Origin: Bradyrhizobium xenonodulans
GTDB lineage: Bacteria; Pseudomonadota; Alphaproteobacteria; Rhizobiales; Xanthobacteraceae
Direction of reading: 5' to 3'
DNA: 64,000 nt
Assembly (NCBI RefSeq): GCF_027594865.1
Contig: NZ_CP089391.1
Span: 806,001-870,000, forward strand
The notes under the pieces were generated by a model, which was given only the letters and a program-made list of their open reading frames with translations, was not told the DNA's origin and did not search any database. This document shows positions 26,112 to 33,588 of the stretch, piece after piece (the first letter of the stretch is position 1; the number at the start of each line of letters is the position of its first letter). Made by a program: the position numbers and the translations under genes.

Positions 26112-26166
26112 CGATGGTGAGCGCCGCAGCCGCGTCTGGTCCCGTACGCGGCTGCGGTTCCCATCG
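26112..26166 (+). other. Strong hairpin in the leader of the DUF3313 lipoprotein gene
   Basis: CCGCAGCCGCGT (26124-26135) pairs perfectly with ACGCGGCTGCGG (26146-26157) over a 10-base loop, and outer arms CGATGG (26112-26117) and CCATCG (26161-26166) extend the stem. A further GGCCCC/GGGGCC pair lies just upstream (about 26083-26109). No T-run follows, so it is not a terminator. It may shape mRNA stability or translation. Confidence 0.6.
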
Positions 26167-26214
26167 CCTTTCACAAGACTTGGCCTTTCCTAAAAGCCGC
26201 CAGAGGAGTTTGGA

Positions 26215-26877
26215 ATGGATCGCTCGATCGCCCTGCGCGGTCTGGGAACGCTGCTGCTTGGCGCAGCCGTCGCGGGCTGCGCCACGATCGCGCCCGTGCC
26301 CTATTCGGAGATGGCGTCCTCGGCCTACATGGCCCCGGACAAGTCGGATGCCTCCGGCCGCGTACCCTACCGCTATTCCACGCCGGTCGACTGGCACGCC
26401 TATAACAAGGTGATCCTCGAGCCCGTGGTGGTCTACCGCGGCCGGGATCATCAGTTCGGCGACATGTCCGACAAGGACAAGGCGACGCTCGCCGCCTCCA
26501 TGCAGACCCGTTTCTCCGAGCGGCTGCGCGGTCGCTTCGCGCTGGTCCGCGACCGCGGGCCGGGCACGCTGCGGATCAGGCTGACGCTGACCGGCGCAGT
26601 CGCCAACACGCCGGTGCTCGGCACGCTCTCGCGTTTCGACATGGCCGGCGCGGTCTACAACGGCGTGCAGGCCGCGCGCGACGGCGAGGGCACCATGACC
26701 GGCTCGGTCATCTACGGCGTCGAGATCTTCGACGCCACGACCGCGCGCCTGCTCTCGGCTTACGTCACCAAGCAATACCCCGCCGCCTACGACATCAAGG
26801 CCACCGCCGGCGCGCTCGCGGCCGCCAACGCAGGCCTCGACAAGGGCGCCGATGCGCTGATGGCGCAATTGAACTGA
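26215..26877 (+). CDS. DUF3313-type lipoprotein
   Basis: A 220-residue protein with a lipoprotein signal: hydrophobic LGTLLLGAAVAGC with Cys22 as the lipidated residue. The rest fits the DUF3313 family: YNKVILEPVVVYRG, LRIRLTLTGAVANTPVLGT and a C-terminal helix of a putative outer-membrane-anchored lipoprotein. CCAGAGGAGTTTGGA precedes ATG 26215. A promoter with a palindrome and a structured leader lie upstream. Family function is unknown; an envelope or stress role is plausible. Confidence 0.85.
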   Translation: MDRSIALRGLGTLLLGAAVAGCATIAPVPYSEMASSAYMAPDKSDASGRVPYRYSTPVDWHAYNKVILEPVVVYRGRDHQFGDMSDKDKATLAASMQTRFSERLRGRFALVRDRGPGTLRIRLTLTGAVANTPVLGTLSRFDMAGAVYNGVQAARDGEGTMTGSVIYGVEIFDATTARLLSAYVTKQYPAAYDIKATAGALAAANAGLDKGADALMAQLN

Positions 26878-26909
26878 CGCCGCGATCCCTCAAACGAAAG
26901 GTGCTGCTG

Positions 26910-27479
26910 ATGAACTTTGTCCTTCGCTTCGTGCTGCGCGTGGCGATCACGATCGCGATGATGATCGTCGGCGGTCGCGCCGGCGCCGCCACGTCCACCG
27001 ATCCCAGCGGTACCTGGCTGGTCGAGGACGGTCGCGCGCGCATTCGGCTCGAACGTTGCGGTCCGTCGCGCGATCGCATCTGCGGCTTCATCGTCTGGAT
27101 GAAGGAGCCGGCCGACAAGCGCGGCCAGCCCTATCGCGATAAGGAAAATCCCGACCTCGACAAGCGTGCCCGCACGCTGCTCGGCCATCAGCTCATCATG
27201 GGCTTGCAGGCGACGCCCGAGGGCCGGTTTGCCGGCGACATCTACAATGCCGAGGACGGCAAATTCTACTCGGTGTCGATCTGGCGCGACTCTCCCGATC
27301 GCCTCAAGCTCAAGGGCTGCCTGATAAAATTCCTGTGCCAGACCCAGACCTGGCAGCAGACCCTCGACGTGCTGCCCGGCCAGCTCGTCGGCCTCACCGG
27401 CGATCTCAACGGCCCGCGCGCCGACAAGGAATGGGCCGCCGTTCCGCCGCCGAAGCCGATCCCGGCGAAAGCAAAGTAG
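26910..27479 (+). CDS. DUF2147 family exported protein
   Basis: 189 residues with an N-terminal signal segment (FVLRFVLRVAITIAMMIVGG, cleaved near GAA) and the DUF2147 core: DPSGTWLVEDGRARIRLERC, ICGFIVWMKEPAD, and LKGCLIKFLCQTQTW near the end. Four cysteines (one near each motif) may form disulfides. ATG 26910 is well spaced from GAAAGG; a GTG at 26901 is an alternative. It is 32 bases after the lipoprotein gene on the same strand, probably co-transcribed. DUF2147 proteins are periplasmic with no settled function. Confidence 0.85.
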   Translation: MNFVLRFVLRVAITIAMMIVGGRAGAATSTDPSGTWLVEDGRARIRLERCGPSRDRICGFIVWMKEPADKRGQPYRDKENPDLDKRARTLLGHQLIMGLQATPEGRFAGDIYNAEDGKFYSVSIWRDSPDRLKLKGCLIKFLCQTQTWQQTLDVLPGQLVGLTGDLNGPRADKEWAAVPPPKPIPAKAK

Positions 27480-27486
27480 CGCGGGG

Positions 27487-27798
27487 TCAAGAGGTCCCGA
27501 GCGCCCGCTGCAACTCGGCCAGCGCCTCTGCGAGTTGCTCGCGGTGCGCGATGTCGTCCTTGGGGAGGCCTGCGACGCTGCCCGCGAGCTCACGCAGGAT
27601 GCCGGCGAGCAGGCCGAAATTGATGTGCAGATGCACTGATTTGCGTTCATCGGCTGCGCCCGGATGCTGCAGCACCAGCGCGACACCGCTGCCGTCGAGA
27701 CGCGCCTCGAACCGGGACGAATGCGCGAAGGTGCCGACATAGAACTTGTCGGGATATTCGAGCGCGATCTCTGCCTTGTCGGGAACCGGCCGGGACAT
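27487..27798 (-). CDS. Conserved-looking small protein, FixK-box controlled
   Basis: A 103-residue soluble protein (VPDKAEIALEYPDKFYVGTF, later KSVHLHINFGLLAGIL, C-terminal helix AHREQLAEALAELQRALG) with no signal peptide or recognised domain. Its start is 85 bases from the FixK box at 27883-27896, the correct distance for a FixK-driven promoter. It is divergent from irr, whose start is equally far from the same box. Together these argue for a real gene induced at low oxygen. Function unknown. Confidence 0.7.
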   Translation of the reverse strand: MSRPVPDKAEIALEYPDKFYVGTFAHSSRFEARLDGSGVALVLQHPGAADERKSVHLHINFGLLAGILRELAGSVAGLPKDDIAHREQLAEALAELQRALGTS

Positions 27799-27882
27799 CT
27801 GAGCCTCATCGATACCGGGCCATTCTGGCCGGGAATAAACCGCTCCGCCTTGCGATAGGTCAGAGGCGGATGCGGCCCAAAT

Positions 27883-27896
27883 TTGATCCGGATCAA
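27883..27896. promoter_or_regulatory. FixK/FNR-type box shared by two divergent genes
   Basis: TTGATCCGGATCAA matches TTGAT-N4-ATCAA exactly and is extended by one more base pair each side. It sits midway in the 182-base gap: 85 bases from the small gene start (27798) and 85 bases from the irr-like start (27981). A single symmetric site could activate both at -41.5, giving leaders of about 50 bases on each side. Confidence 0.85.
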
Positions 27897-27980
27897 AGCC
27901 CGGTTGCTGCTTCTGCGATCGAATGGCAACTGGCGGGACGCGCGCTGTGCGGCCCGGTCCTCAAGCCATGAGACGATCGA

Positions 27981-28469
27981 ATGGACATCCAGGCCGCGAC
28001 TATCCCTGCAGGCGACGCCAGCGAACCCGAGGTCGCCGGCTTCGATCCGCCGCCGGATGAGGGCGTGCAGCGTTGTCTTCAACTGCTTGCCGACGCCGGC
28101 CTCCGTCCGACGCGCCAGCGCCTGGCGCTCGGCCAGTTGCTGTTCCTGCATGGCCATCGTCACGTCACTGCAGAGAGTCTCTATGACGAGGCGACGGCGG
28201 CGAACGCGTATTTGTCGCTTGCGACCGTCTACAACACGCTGAACCAGTTCACCGAGGCCGGGCTGCTGCGCCGGATCGCCGCTGACGGCATCAAGTCGTT
28301 CTTCGACACCGACACATCCGTGCATCCGCACTTCTACCTCGAGGGCGAGGATGTGCTGGTCGACGTCACCGACGGCCTGACCTTCACCAGGGTACCCCAG
28401 GCGCTTCCCGGCTACGAGATCGTGCGGCTCGACGTCATCGTCCATTTGCGCCGCAAGCGCGCGACCTGA
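27981..28469 (+). CDS. irr: Irr-type Fur-family transcriptional regulator
   Basis: A 162-residue member of the Irr branch of the Fur family, which senses heme status and controls iron genes in alphaproteobacteria. The recognition helix region PTRQRLALGQLLF and YLSLATVYNTLNQFTEAGLL are characteristic. Two points differ from the classical protein: I see no GCPWHD-type heme regulatory motif in the N-terminus, and the histidine cluster reads HPHFYLE (His115, His117) instead of the HHH-type run. It therefore looks like a second Irr paralogue with altered heme response. The upstream FixK box predicts low-oxygen induction. Confidence 0.85.
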   Translation: MDIQAATIPAGDASEPEVAGFDPPPDEGVQRCLQLLADAGLRPTRQRLALGQLLFLHGHRHVTAESLYDEATAANAYLSLATVYNTLNQFTEAGLLRRIAADGIKSFFDTDTSVHPHFYLEGEDVLVDVTDGLTFTRVPQALPGYEIVRLDVIVHLRRKRAT

Positions 28470-28477
28470 AGCGACGC

Positions 28478-30028
28478 CTAGCGCAACCCGGCGCGCCGGA
28501 ATCCCTCCAGATAGTGCTCGCGATCCGCATCGTTCACCCACGGCAGCTGCGTCGCGATCCAGTGCAGCGAGATGCCCGGCTGGGTGCGACGGAGCTCGGC
28601 CAGCGCCGTCTGCGCGAGCGCGCCGTCGCCGGTCATGCCGGCGGACACCGCCAGCACGCGGTAGGCGCCGGTGAGGTCGCCGCGGTGGCGGATCGCCTCG
28701 CGCGCGAGCCCGATGGCCTCGTCGTAATGCCGCTCGGTGAAGCGCGCATAGCCCGCAATGCCGTGATAGATCGCCAGTGACGGATCGCGCGGCGAGAGCC
28801 GGATCGCCCTCTGGGCCGCCTCGAACGACTCCCTCGACCGCCCGGCATAGGACAAAGCCAGCGCGTAATAGCCCTGCGCCAGCGAGAAGTTCGGATTGAG
28901 CGCGAGCGCCTGCTCGAATTCGGACAGTGCGTCGGCAAGCCTGCGCGTCGAGAAGCAGACGCAGCCGAGCGCGGCGTGCGCCCAGGCATCCTCGTGGTCG
29001 CAGCGCACGGCAGCGAGCGCGGCGGCTTCCGCGACCGGCGCGACTGCGGCCAGCTCGGCCCAGCCGAGATGCACGCCGAACATGTAGTTCACCGCCAGCA
29101 CCGACAGCGCCTGGCCGTAATTCGGATCGATGCCGACGGCGCGCTCGAGCAGCGCCTTCGCGGCCTCGTGATCCTGCCGCGTCACGCGCCAGTAATGCGA
29201 TAGCGCCCGCATCAACAGGTCCCAGGCGTCGAGATTTGCCGGCGGCTTGCGATGGCTGCGAAAATTCTCCGCCGCGTGGATCTGCGGCTCGATCGCCGCG
29301 GCGATCGCGTTGGTGATCTCGTCCTGCACGGCGAAGACGTCGACCAGCTCGCGATCGTAGCGCTCGGCCCAGAGATGGCTGCCGGTGGTGGCGTCGTTGA
29401 GCTGCGCGGTGATGCGCACGCGATTGTCGGCCTTGCGCACGCTGCCTTCGACGATGTAGCGCACGCCGAGCTCCTCGGCGATCTGCCGGATGTGGACGGC
29501 GCGTCCCTTGTAGGTGAAGGACGAGTTGCGGGCGATCACCATGAACCAGCGCTGCTTCGACAGCGCGGTGAGAATGTCCTCGCTGATGCCGTCACCGAAA
29601 TATTCCTGCGCGGGGTCGCCGCTCATGTTCTCGAAAGCGAGCACCGCGATCGCCGGGCGGTCCGTCGCGGCTCGCGCCGGGGCAGGGCCGGGCTCGGCCG
29701 GCGCAAGCGGTATTGCAGATTCTTCCCGGACATCACCGACAAAGCGAAAGCCCTTGCGCGGAACGGTCTTGATCAGCCGCTGCGTCGCGCCGTCGTCACC
29801 AAGCGCCTTTCGCGCCGCGTTGATCCGGCTGTTCAGGGCGGAATCCGAGACGATGCGGTCGCTCCAGATCTGGCTGATCAGGTCATCCTTGCTGACCACT
29901 CGGGCGCGCTGCGCGACCAAATAGAGCAGGAGATCGAACACCTGCGGCTGCAGCGCCACGGCTGCGCCGCCGCAGGTCAGCTCCCGCAGGTCGCCGTCGA
30001 GCACGTTGTTTTCAAAGAGAAATCGCAC
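28478..30028 (-). CDS. Winged-helix/TPR regulator (CadC-like), paralogue A
   Basis: 516 residues. The N-terminal OmpR-type winged helix (about 1-100, RVVSKDDLISQIWSDR, NAARKALGDDG, PRKGFRFVG) has no transmembrane segment after it. Then comes a FlgO/adenylate-cyclase-associated module (IAVLAFENMSGDPAQEYFGD, then GISEDILTALSKQRWFMVIA) and a C-terminal half of TPR helices. There is no cyclase catalytic domain, despite the common family name. Predicted role: DNA-binding regulator with protein-interaction repeats. It is divergent from the MddA-like gene, with tandem 22-base repeats between them. A paralogue with the same layout ends at 31636. Confidence 0.88.
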   Translation of the reverse strand: MRFLFENNVLDGDLRELTCGGAAVALQPQVFDLLLYLVAQRARVVSKDDLISQIWSDRIVSDSALNSRINAARKALGDDGATQRLIKTVPRKGFRFVGDVREESAIPLAPAEPGPAPARAATDRPAIAVLAFENMSGDPAQEYFGDGISEDILTALSKQRWFMVIARNSSFTYKGRAVHIRQIAEELGVRYIVEGSVRKADNRVRITAQLNDATTGSHLWAERYDRELVDVFAVQDEITNAIAAAIEPQIHAAENFRSHRKPPANLDAWDLLMRALSHYWRVTRQDHEAAKALLERAVGIDPNYGQALSVLAVNYMFGVHLGWAELAAVAPVAEAAALAAVRCDHEDAWAHAALGCVCFSTRRLADALSEFEQALALNPNFSLAQGYYALALSYAGRSRESFEAAQRAIRLSPRDPSLAIYHGIAGYARFTERHYDEAIGLAREAIRHRGDLTGAYRVLAVSAGMTGDGALAQTALAELRRTQPGISLHWIATQLPWVNDADREHYLEGFRRAGLR

Positions 30029-30034
30029 GTTTCT

Positions 30035-30078
30035 GTCGTCTCAAGCAAAAATCAAAGTCGTCTCAGGCGAAAATCAAC
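30035..30078. promoter_or_regulatory. Tandem 22-base direct repeats, candidate operator
   Basis: Two adjacent direct repeats, 30035-30056 and 30057-30078, share GTCGTCTCA and AAAATCAA and differ at three positions. The 22-base period is two helical turns. They lie 7 bases upstream of the winged-helix/TPR gene start and 84 bases before the MddA-like gene. This is how OmpR-type domains normally bind, so the adjacent regulator may bind here and control both itself and the methyltransferase gene. Confidence 0.6.
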
Positions 30079-30161
30079 CGTCCGCGAAAGTCTGGGGCCG
30101 GCCGATCCGGCATGGTGCGACGACCAAACAGTGTCGATGCCTCGGCACAACGGAGCGTTCC

Positions 30162-30950
30162 ATGTCTCAACTTGATCACCAGGTTCATTCCATCGGCCCG
30201 GAGGTTGCGGGCTCACGCATTTTCAAGTTCATCGCCTTTCTGTACGGAATTGCGGCATATCTCGTATTTTTCGTCACCATTCTCTACGCCATCGGCTTCG
30301 TCATGGGGCTGGTGGTGCCAAAGACCATCGACACCGGAACCGACACGCCGACGGCAGAGGCCGTCATCATCAATCTCCTGCTGATGACGCTGTTCGCCGT
30401 CCAGCACAGCGTGATGGCGCGCCAGAGGTTCAAGGCGTGGTGGACACAATTCGTCCCCAAGCCGGTCGAGCGCTCGACCTACGTCCTGTTTGCGAGCCTG
30501 TCATTGCTGCTCCTGTTCTGGCAGTGGCGGCCGCTGCCCACGGTCGTATGGGATGTCGGAAATCCCGATCTTGCCGTGACGCTGGTCACGCTGTCCTTCG
30601 CGGGCTGGGTGCTGGTGTTCACCTCGACCTTCATCATCAATCACTTCGAGCTGTTTGGATTGCACCAGGTGACCAACCATCTCGTCGGCAAAGAGACGGC
30701 GCCGCCGCGCTTCAAGACACCGCTGCTCTACAAGTTCGTCCGTCATCCGATCTATCTCGGCTTCATCATCGCGTTCTGGGCGGCGCCGGTCATGACCGCG
30801 GGCCATCTGCTGTTCGCCGCCGTGACCACGCTCTACATCTTCGTCGGAATCGCGCTCGAGGAGAGCGACCTCGTCGATCTCTTCGGTGACGAGTACCGGC
30901 AGTACAAACAACGGGTGTCGATGCTTATTCCCTGGCGCAGATCAGTATAA
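30162..30950 (+). CDS. mddA: Methanethiol S-methyltransferase-like membrane protein
   Basis: A 262-residue integral membrane protein with about five helices and the isoprenylcysteine-methyltransferase/NnrU-type C-terminus: FVRHPIYLGFIIAFWAAP and LFGDEYRQYKQRVSMLIPW, which bind S-adenosylmethionine. This fits MddA, which methylates methanethiol to dimethyl sulfide and has characterised homologues in Bradyrhizobium. ATG 30162 follows ACGGAGCGTTCC; the open frame reaches back to 30006 but overlaps the divergent gene start. The symbol is by similarity, and another thiol or NnrU-like role is possible. Confidence 0.75.
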   Translation: MSQLDHQVHSIGPEVAGSRIFKFIAFLYGIAAYLVFFVTILYAIGFVMGLVVPKTIDTGTDTPTAEAVIINLLLMTLFAVQHSVMARQRFKAWWTQFVPKPVERSTYVLFASLSLLLLFWQWRPLPTVVWDVGNPDLAVTLVTLSFAGWVLVFTSTFIINHFELFGLHQVTNHLVGKETAPPRFKTPLLYKFVRHPIYLGFIIAFWAAPVMTAGHLLFAAVTTLYIFVGIALEESDLVDLFGDEYRQYKQRVSMLIPWRRSV

Positions 30951-31075
30951 TTCACGCGTCTTTCCGCGCGCGTCCGCCGAAAGGAGGACGCGCCGGGGAA
31001 CCGGGACGCGTAACGGATCGTGCCGGGCCCCAGCCATCAACGTTGTCTCGGGGTCGAGTCCCCCTCGCCCCGACG

Positions 31076-31129
31076 CCTCTCCCCGCATCCGTTCTTGCCG
31101 AGTCATCGGCGAACAGGAGCGGGGAGAGG
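31076..31129. repeat. Palindrome CCTCTCCCCGC/GCGGGGAGAGG upstream of the GFA gene
   Basis: Arms at 31076-31086 and 31119-31129 are exact complements, with a 32-base centre. It carries the same arm core as the elements at 23505 and 49715 and lies 31 bases before the GFA gene start, inside its presumed leader. Confidence 0.7.
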
Positions 31130-31159
31130 AATTCAAACCTTCATCAACGGAGACGACCA

Positions 31160-31582
31160 ATGAAACATGTCGGACACTGCTTCTGTGGCGCGGTCACGAT
31201 CGAGGTCACGGGCGAGCCGGCGGCGATGGGCTACTGCCATTGCCGCTCCTGCCGCTCGTGGTCGGGCGGACCGGTGAACGCCTTCAGCCTGTGGAAGCCG
31301 GAAGCCGTGCGCATCACCGAAGGCGCCCAGCACGTCGAGACTTTCTCCAAGACGCCGCTCAGCCAGCGCAGATTCTGCAAGAAGTGCGGCGGTCATCTCA
31401 TGACCAACCACCCGCCGCTCGAGCTGATCGACGTCTTCACCGCCACCATCCCGACGCTCGCCTTTGCGCCCGGCGTTCACGTCAACTATTCCGAGACGGT
31501 GCTGCCGATGCGCGACGGCCTGCCCAAGCTGAAGGATTTTCCGGCCGAGTTCGGCGGCAGCGGCGAGATGATGCAGGAATGA
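31160..31582 (+). CDS. GFA-family (glutathione-dependent formaldehyde-activating) zinc protein
   Basis: A 140-residue cytosolic protein with the Gfa/CENP-V zinc-binding cysteines: GHCFCGAVTIE at the start, then YCHCRSCRSWSGG and RRFCKKCGGHL. Family members bind glutathione or act on S-hydroxymethylglutathione, although the catalytic claim for the founder is disputed. ATG 31160 follows AACGGAGACGACC. It is near the MddA-like gene on the same strand (209 bases apart), so a common thiol or one-carbon theme is possible. Confidence 0.88.
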   Translation: MKHVGHCFCGAVTIEVTGEPAAMGYCHCRSCRSWSGGPVNAFSLWKPEAVRITEGAQHVETFSKTPLSQRRFCKKCGGHLMTNHPPLELIDVFTATIPTLAFAPGVHVNYSETVLPMRDGLPKLKDFPAEFGGSGEMMQE

Positions 31583-31594
31583 TTTTTTCTTACT

Positions 31595-31621
31595 CTCCCC
31601 TGGAGGGGCCCTCCAGGGGAG
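31595..31621. repeat. 27-base palindrome between the convergent GFA and regulator genes
   Basis: CTCCCCTGGAGGG (31595-31607), one centre base, then its exact complement CCCTCCAGGGGAG (31609-31621). A T-run lies before it on the plus strand, not after, so it is not a standard terminator for either gene. It belongs with the CTCCCC-type palindromes of this window. Confidence 0.7.
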
Positions 31622-31635
31622 GGTGAACTAAGGCG

Positions 31636-33195
31636 TCACCTCATCCCCGCGCGCCAAAACCCGTCCAGATAATGCGCGCGGTCCTCCGCCCGCAGCATCG
31701 GCAGCTCGCGCGTGAGCCAGGCGAACGAAATGCCGGGCTGGGTACGTTGCAGGCCAAGCAGCGCGGAAGCCGCGAGTTGAGAATCGCCCAACATGCCGGC
31801 GGCGGCCGTCAGCACGCGATGGGCGCCGACGAAATCGGCGCGCTGGCGCATCGATTCCCGCGCCATCTGGATGGCGGCCTCATAATTGCGGCCGACGAAC
31901 TGGGCATAGGCGGCAACGCCGCAATAGATCGCCGCGAGCGGATCGCGCGGACTCAGCCGCAATGCGCGGCGGGCGGCGGCATCGCCGTCCCGCCATCTCC
32001 CGGCGTAGCACAGCGTCACGCCGTAGAAGGCGTGCGCCATCGCAAAGTTCGGATTGAGCCTCAAGGCCAGTTCGAACTCCGCCAGCGAATCGTCGAAGCG
32101 GCGGCGGAATAGATAAGTATAGGCGAGGCCGTGATGGGCCCAGGCGTCCTCGCGATCGGCCTCCACCGCCGCGAGCGCCGCGCGTTCGGCGACCGGCACG
32201 GTCGCGGCCATGTCGGTCCAGCCCATATGCGCACCGAAAATATGGCTGGTCGCGAGCAGGCCCAGCGCCTTGCCATAGGCGGGATCGATCGCGACGGCCT
32301 GCTCCAGCAATCCCTGTGCGGCCGCATTGTCCTCCCGCGTGCTGCGCCAGTGATGCGACAGCGCGCGCACCACGAGGTCCCAGGCATCCAGGCTCCCCGG
32401 CGGCTTCTGCTGGGCGCGAAAGCTTTCGGCCGCGTAAAGCTGCGGCTCGATCGCGGCCACGATCGCCTCGGTGATCTCGTCCTGCACGGCGAAGACGTCG
32501 GCAAGCTCGCGGTCGTAGCGCTCGGCCCAGAGATGGCTGCCGGTCGAGACGTCGTTGAGCTGCGCCGAGATGCGCAGGCGCTCGCCGCTCCGCCGCACGC
32601 TGCCTTCGAGGACGTAGCGCACGCCGAGCTCGCGCGCGACCTCGTGGATGTGCACCGCGCGGCCCTTATAGACGAAGGAGGAGTTGCGGGCGACCACGAA
32701 GAACCAGCGCAGCTTCGACAGCGCCGTGATGATGTCCTCGCTGATGCCGTCGGAGAAATAATCCTGCTCGCGGTCGCCGCTCATATTGGTGAAGGGCAGC
32801 ACCGCGATCGCGGGCCGGTCCGGCAGGGCGGGCATCGCCTGCGGCACCTGGACGGCACGGCCGGGCTCCGGCGCGGATGCGCCGAGCTGCGTCTGGACAG
32901 CGCCGACGAAACGAAAACCCTTGCGTGCGATGGTGCGGATCAGCGCCTGGTTCGCACCGCTGTCGCCGACCGCCTTGCGTGCCGCGTTGATCCGGCTGGT
33001 CAGGGTGGATTCGGAGACGCTGCGCCCATGCCAGATCTTGTCGATCAGCTCGTCTTTGCTGACCACCCGGTCGCGGTTCTCCATGAGGTGGACGACGAGA
33101 TCGAACACCTGCGGCTCCACGGCCACGGGAACCTGCTCGCGGCTCAGCTCGCGCAAGTCGGTATCGAGCAGGTGGTCGCGGAACAGAAACTGCAC
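31636..33195 (-). CDS. Winged-helix/TPR regulator (CadC-like), paralogue B
   Basis: 519 residues, the same architecture as paralogue A: winged helix (RVVSKDELIDKIWHGR, NAARKAVGDSG, ARKGFRFVG), the FlgO-like module (IAVLPFTNMSGDREQDYFSD) and TPR repeats ending YLDGFWRAGMR. Large stretches are identical between A and B, so they are a recent duplication. B and A are both on the minus strand and enclose the methyltransferase and GFA genes. The tandem repeats found beside paralogue A are not obvious upstream of B. Probably a DNA-binding regulator; the signal is unknown. Confidence 0.88.
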   Translation of the reverse strand: MQFLFRDHLLDTDLRELSREQVPVAVEPQVFDLVVHLMENRDRVVSKDELIDKIWHGRSVSESTLTSRINAARKAVGDSGANQALIRTIARKGFRFVGAVQTQLGASAPEPGRAVQVPQAMPALPDRPAIAVLPFTNMSGDREQDYFSDGISEDIITALSKLRWFFVVARNSSFVYKGRAVHIHEVARELGVRYVLEGSVRRSGERLRISAQLNDVSTGSHLWAERYDRELADVFAVQDEITEAIVAAIEPQLYAAESFRAQQKPPGSLDAWDLVVRALSHHWRSTREDNAAAQGLLEQAVAIDPAYGKALGLLATSHIFGAHMGWTDMAATVPVAERAALAAVEADREDAWAHHGLAYTYLFRRRFDDSLAEFELALRLNPNFAMAHAFYGVTLCYAGRWRDGDAAARRALRLSPRDPLAAIYCGVAAYAQFVGRNYEAAIQMARESMRQRADFVGAHRVLTAAAGMLGDSQLAASALLGLQRTQPGISFAWLTRELPMLRAEDRAHYLDGFWRAGMR

Positions 33196-33588
33196 GTCGA
33201 AAACTCAGACCTCACGACGACATCGGGCAATGATGAAATCAAAATGCATTTCGACTTGAAGTCTGTGAGTCCACTGAGCGGTCGATCCGGTTCACCACGA
33301 TTGCGTGATGCAGCCATGCTGTTTTCGGATGGGAATACAACCCCGGCGAGAATGTGGCGGCTTGGGGCGGATTGTCGCGGGCACTCTCTGCCCGTCATGC
33401 TTCGAGGCTCCGCGCGCGCTGCTGCGCATCGCACGCTCCGCCCCTCGGGATGACGGGGCGGCAGATGTGCGAGTCTCAGCGAGACATCGAATGCGTGGTG
33501 CGGTGAATCATCAATGTCCATTGCCGAACAGCGTGCCCTGCGTAAGCTGCCCCCCATACGAAACAACGCCAACCATGAAGAAACGCCC
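33196..33588. other. Divergent intergenic region with a palindromic element
   Basis: This region of 393 bases lies between paralogue B and the lyase gene. The left part (33196-33300) is AT-richer and should hold the regulator promoter. A repeat occupies 33392-33456. The right part holds the lyase promoter; no FixK box or terminator is visible. Confidence 0.45.
33392..33456. repeat. Second copy of the CCGTCAT...ATGACGG palindromic element
   Basis: It starts CCGTCATGCTTCGAGGC and ends CCTCGGGATGACGG, sharing 8 of 9 terminal bases with the copy at 1198-1337 but with a shorter GC-rich centre. Confidence 0.65.

Noticed and set aside
31583..31621. T-run plus palindrome after the GFA gene as a terminator
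   Set aside because: On the plus strand the T-run precedes the stem and on the minus strand the matching bases are A, so it does not fit an intrinsic terminator for either gene.
28478..33195. Adenylate cyclase genes
   Set aside because: The family name often given to these proteins is misleading: both lack the class III catalytic aspartates and consist of a winged helix, a FlgO-like part and TPRs. The true cyclase is at 60951.
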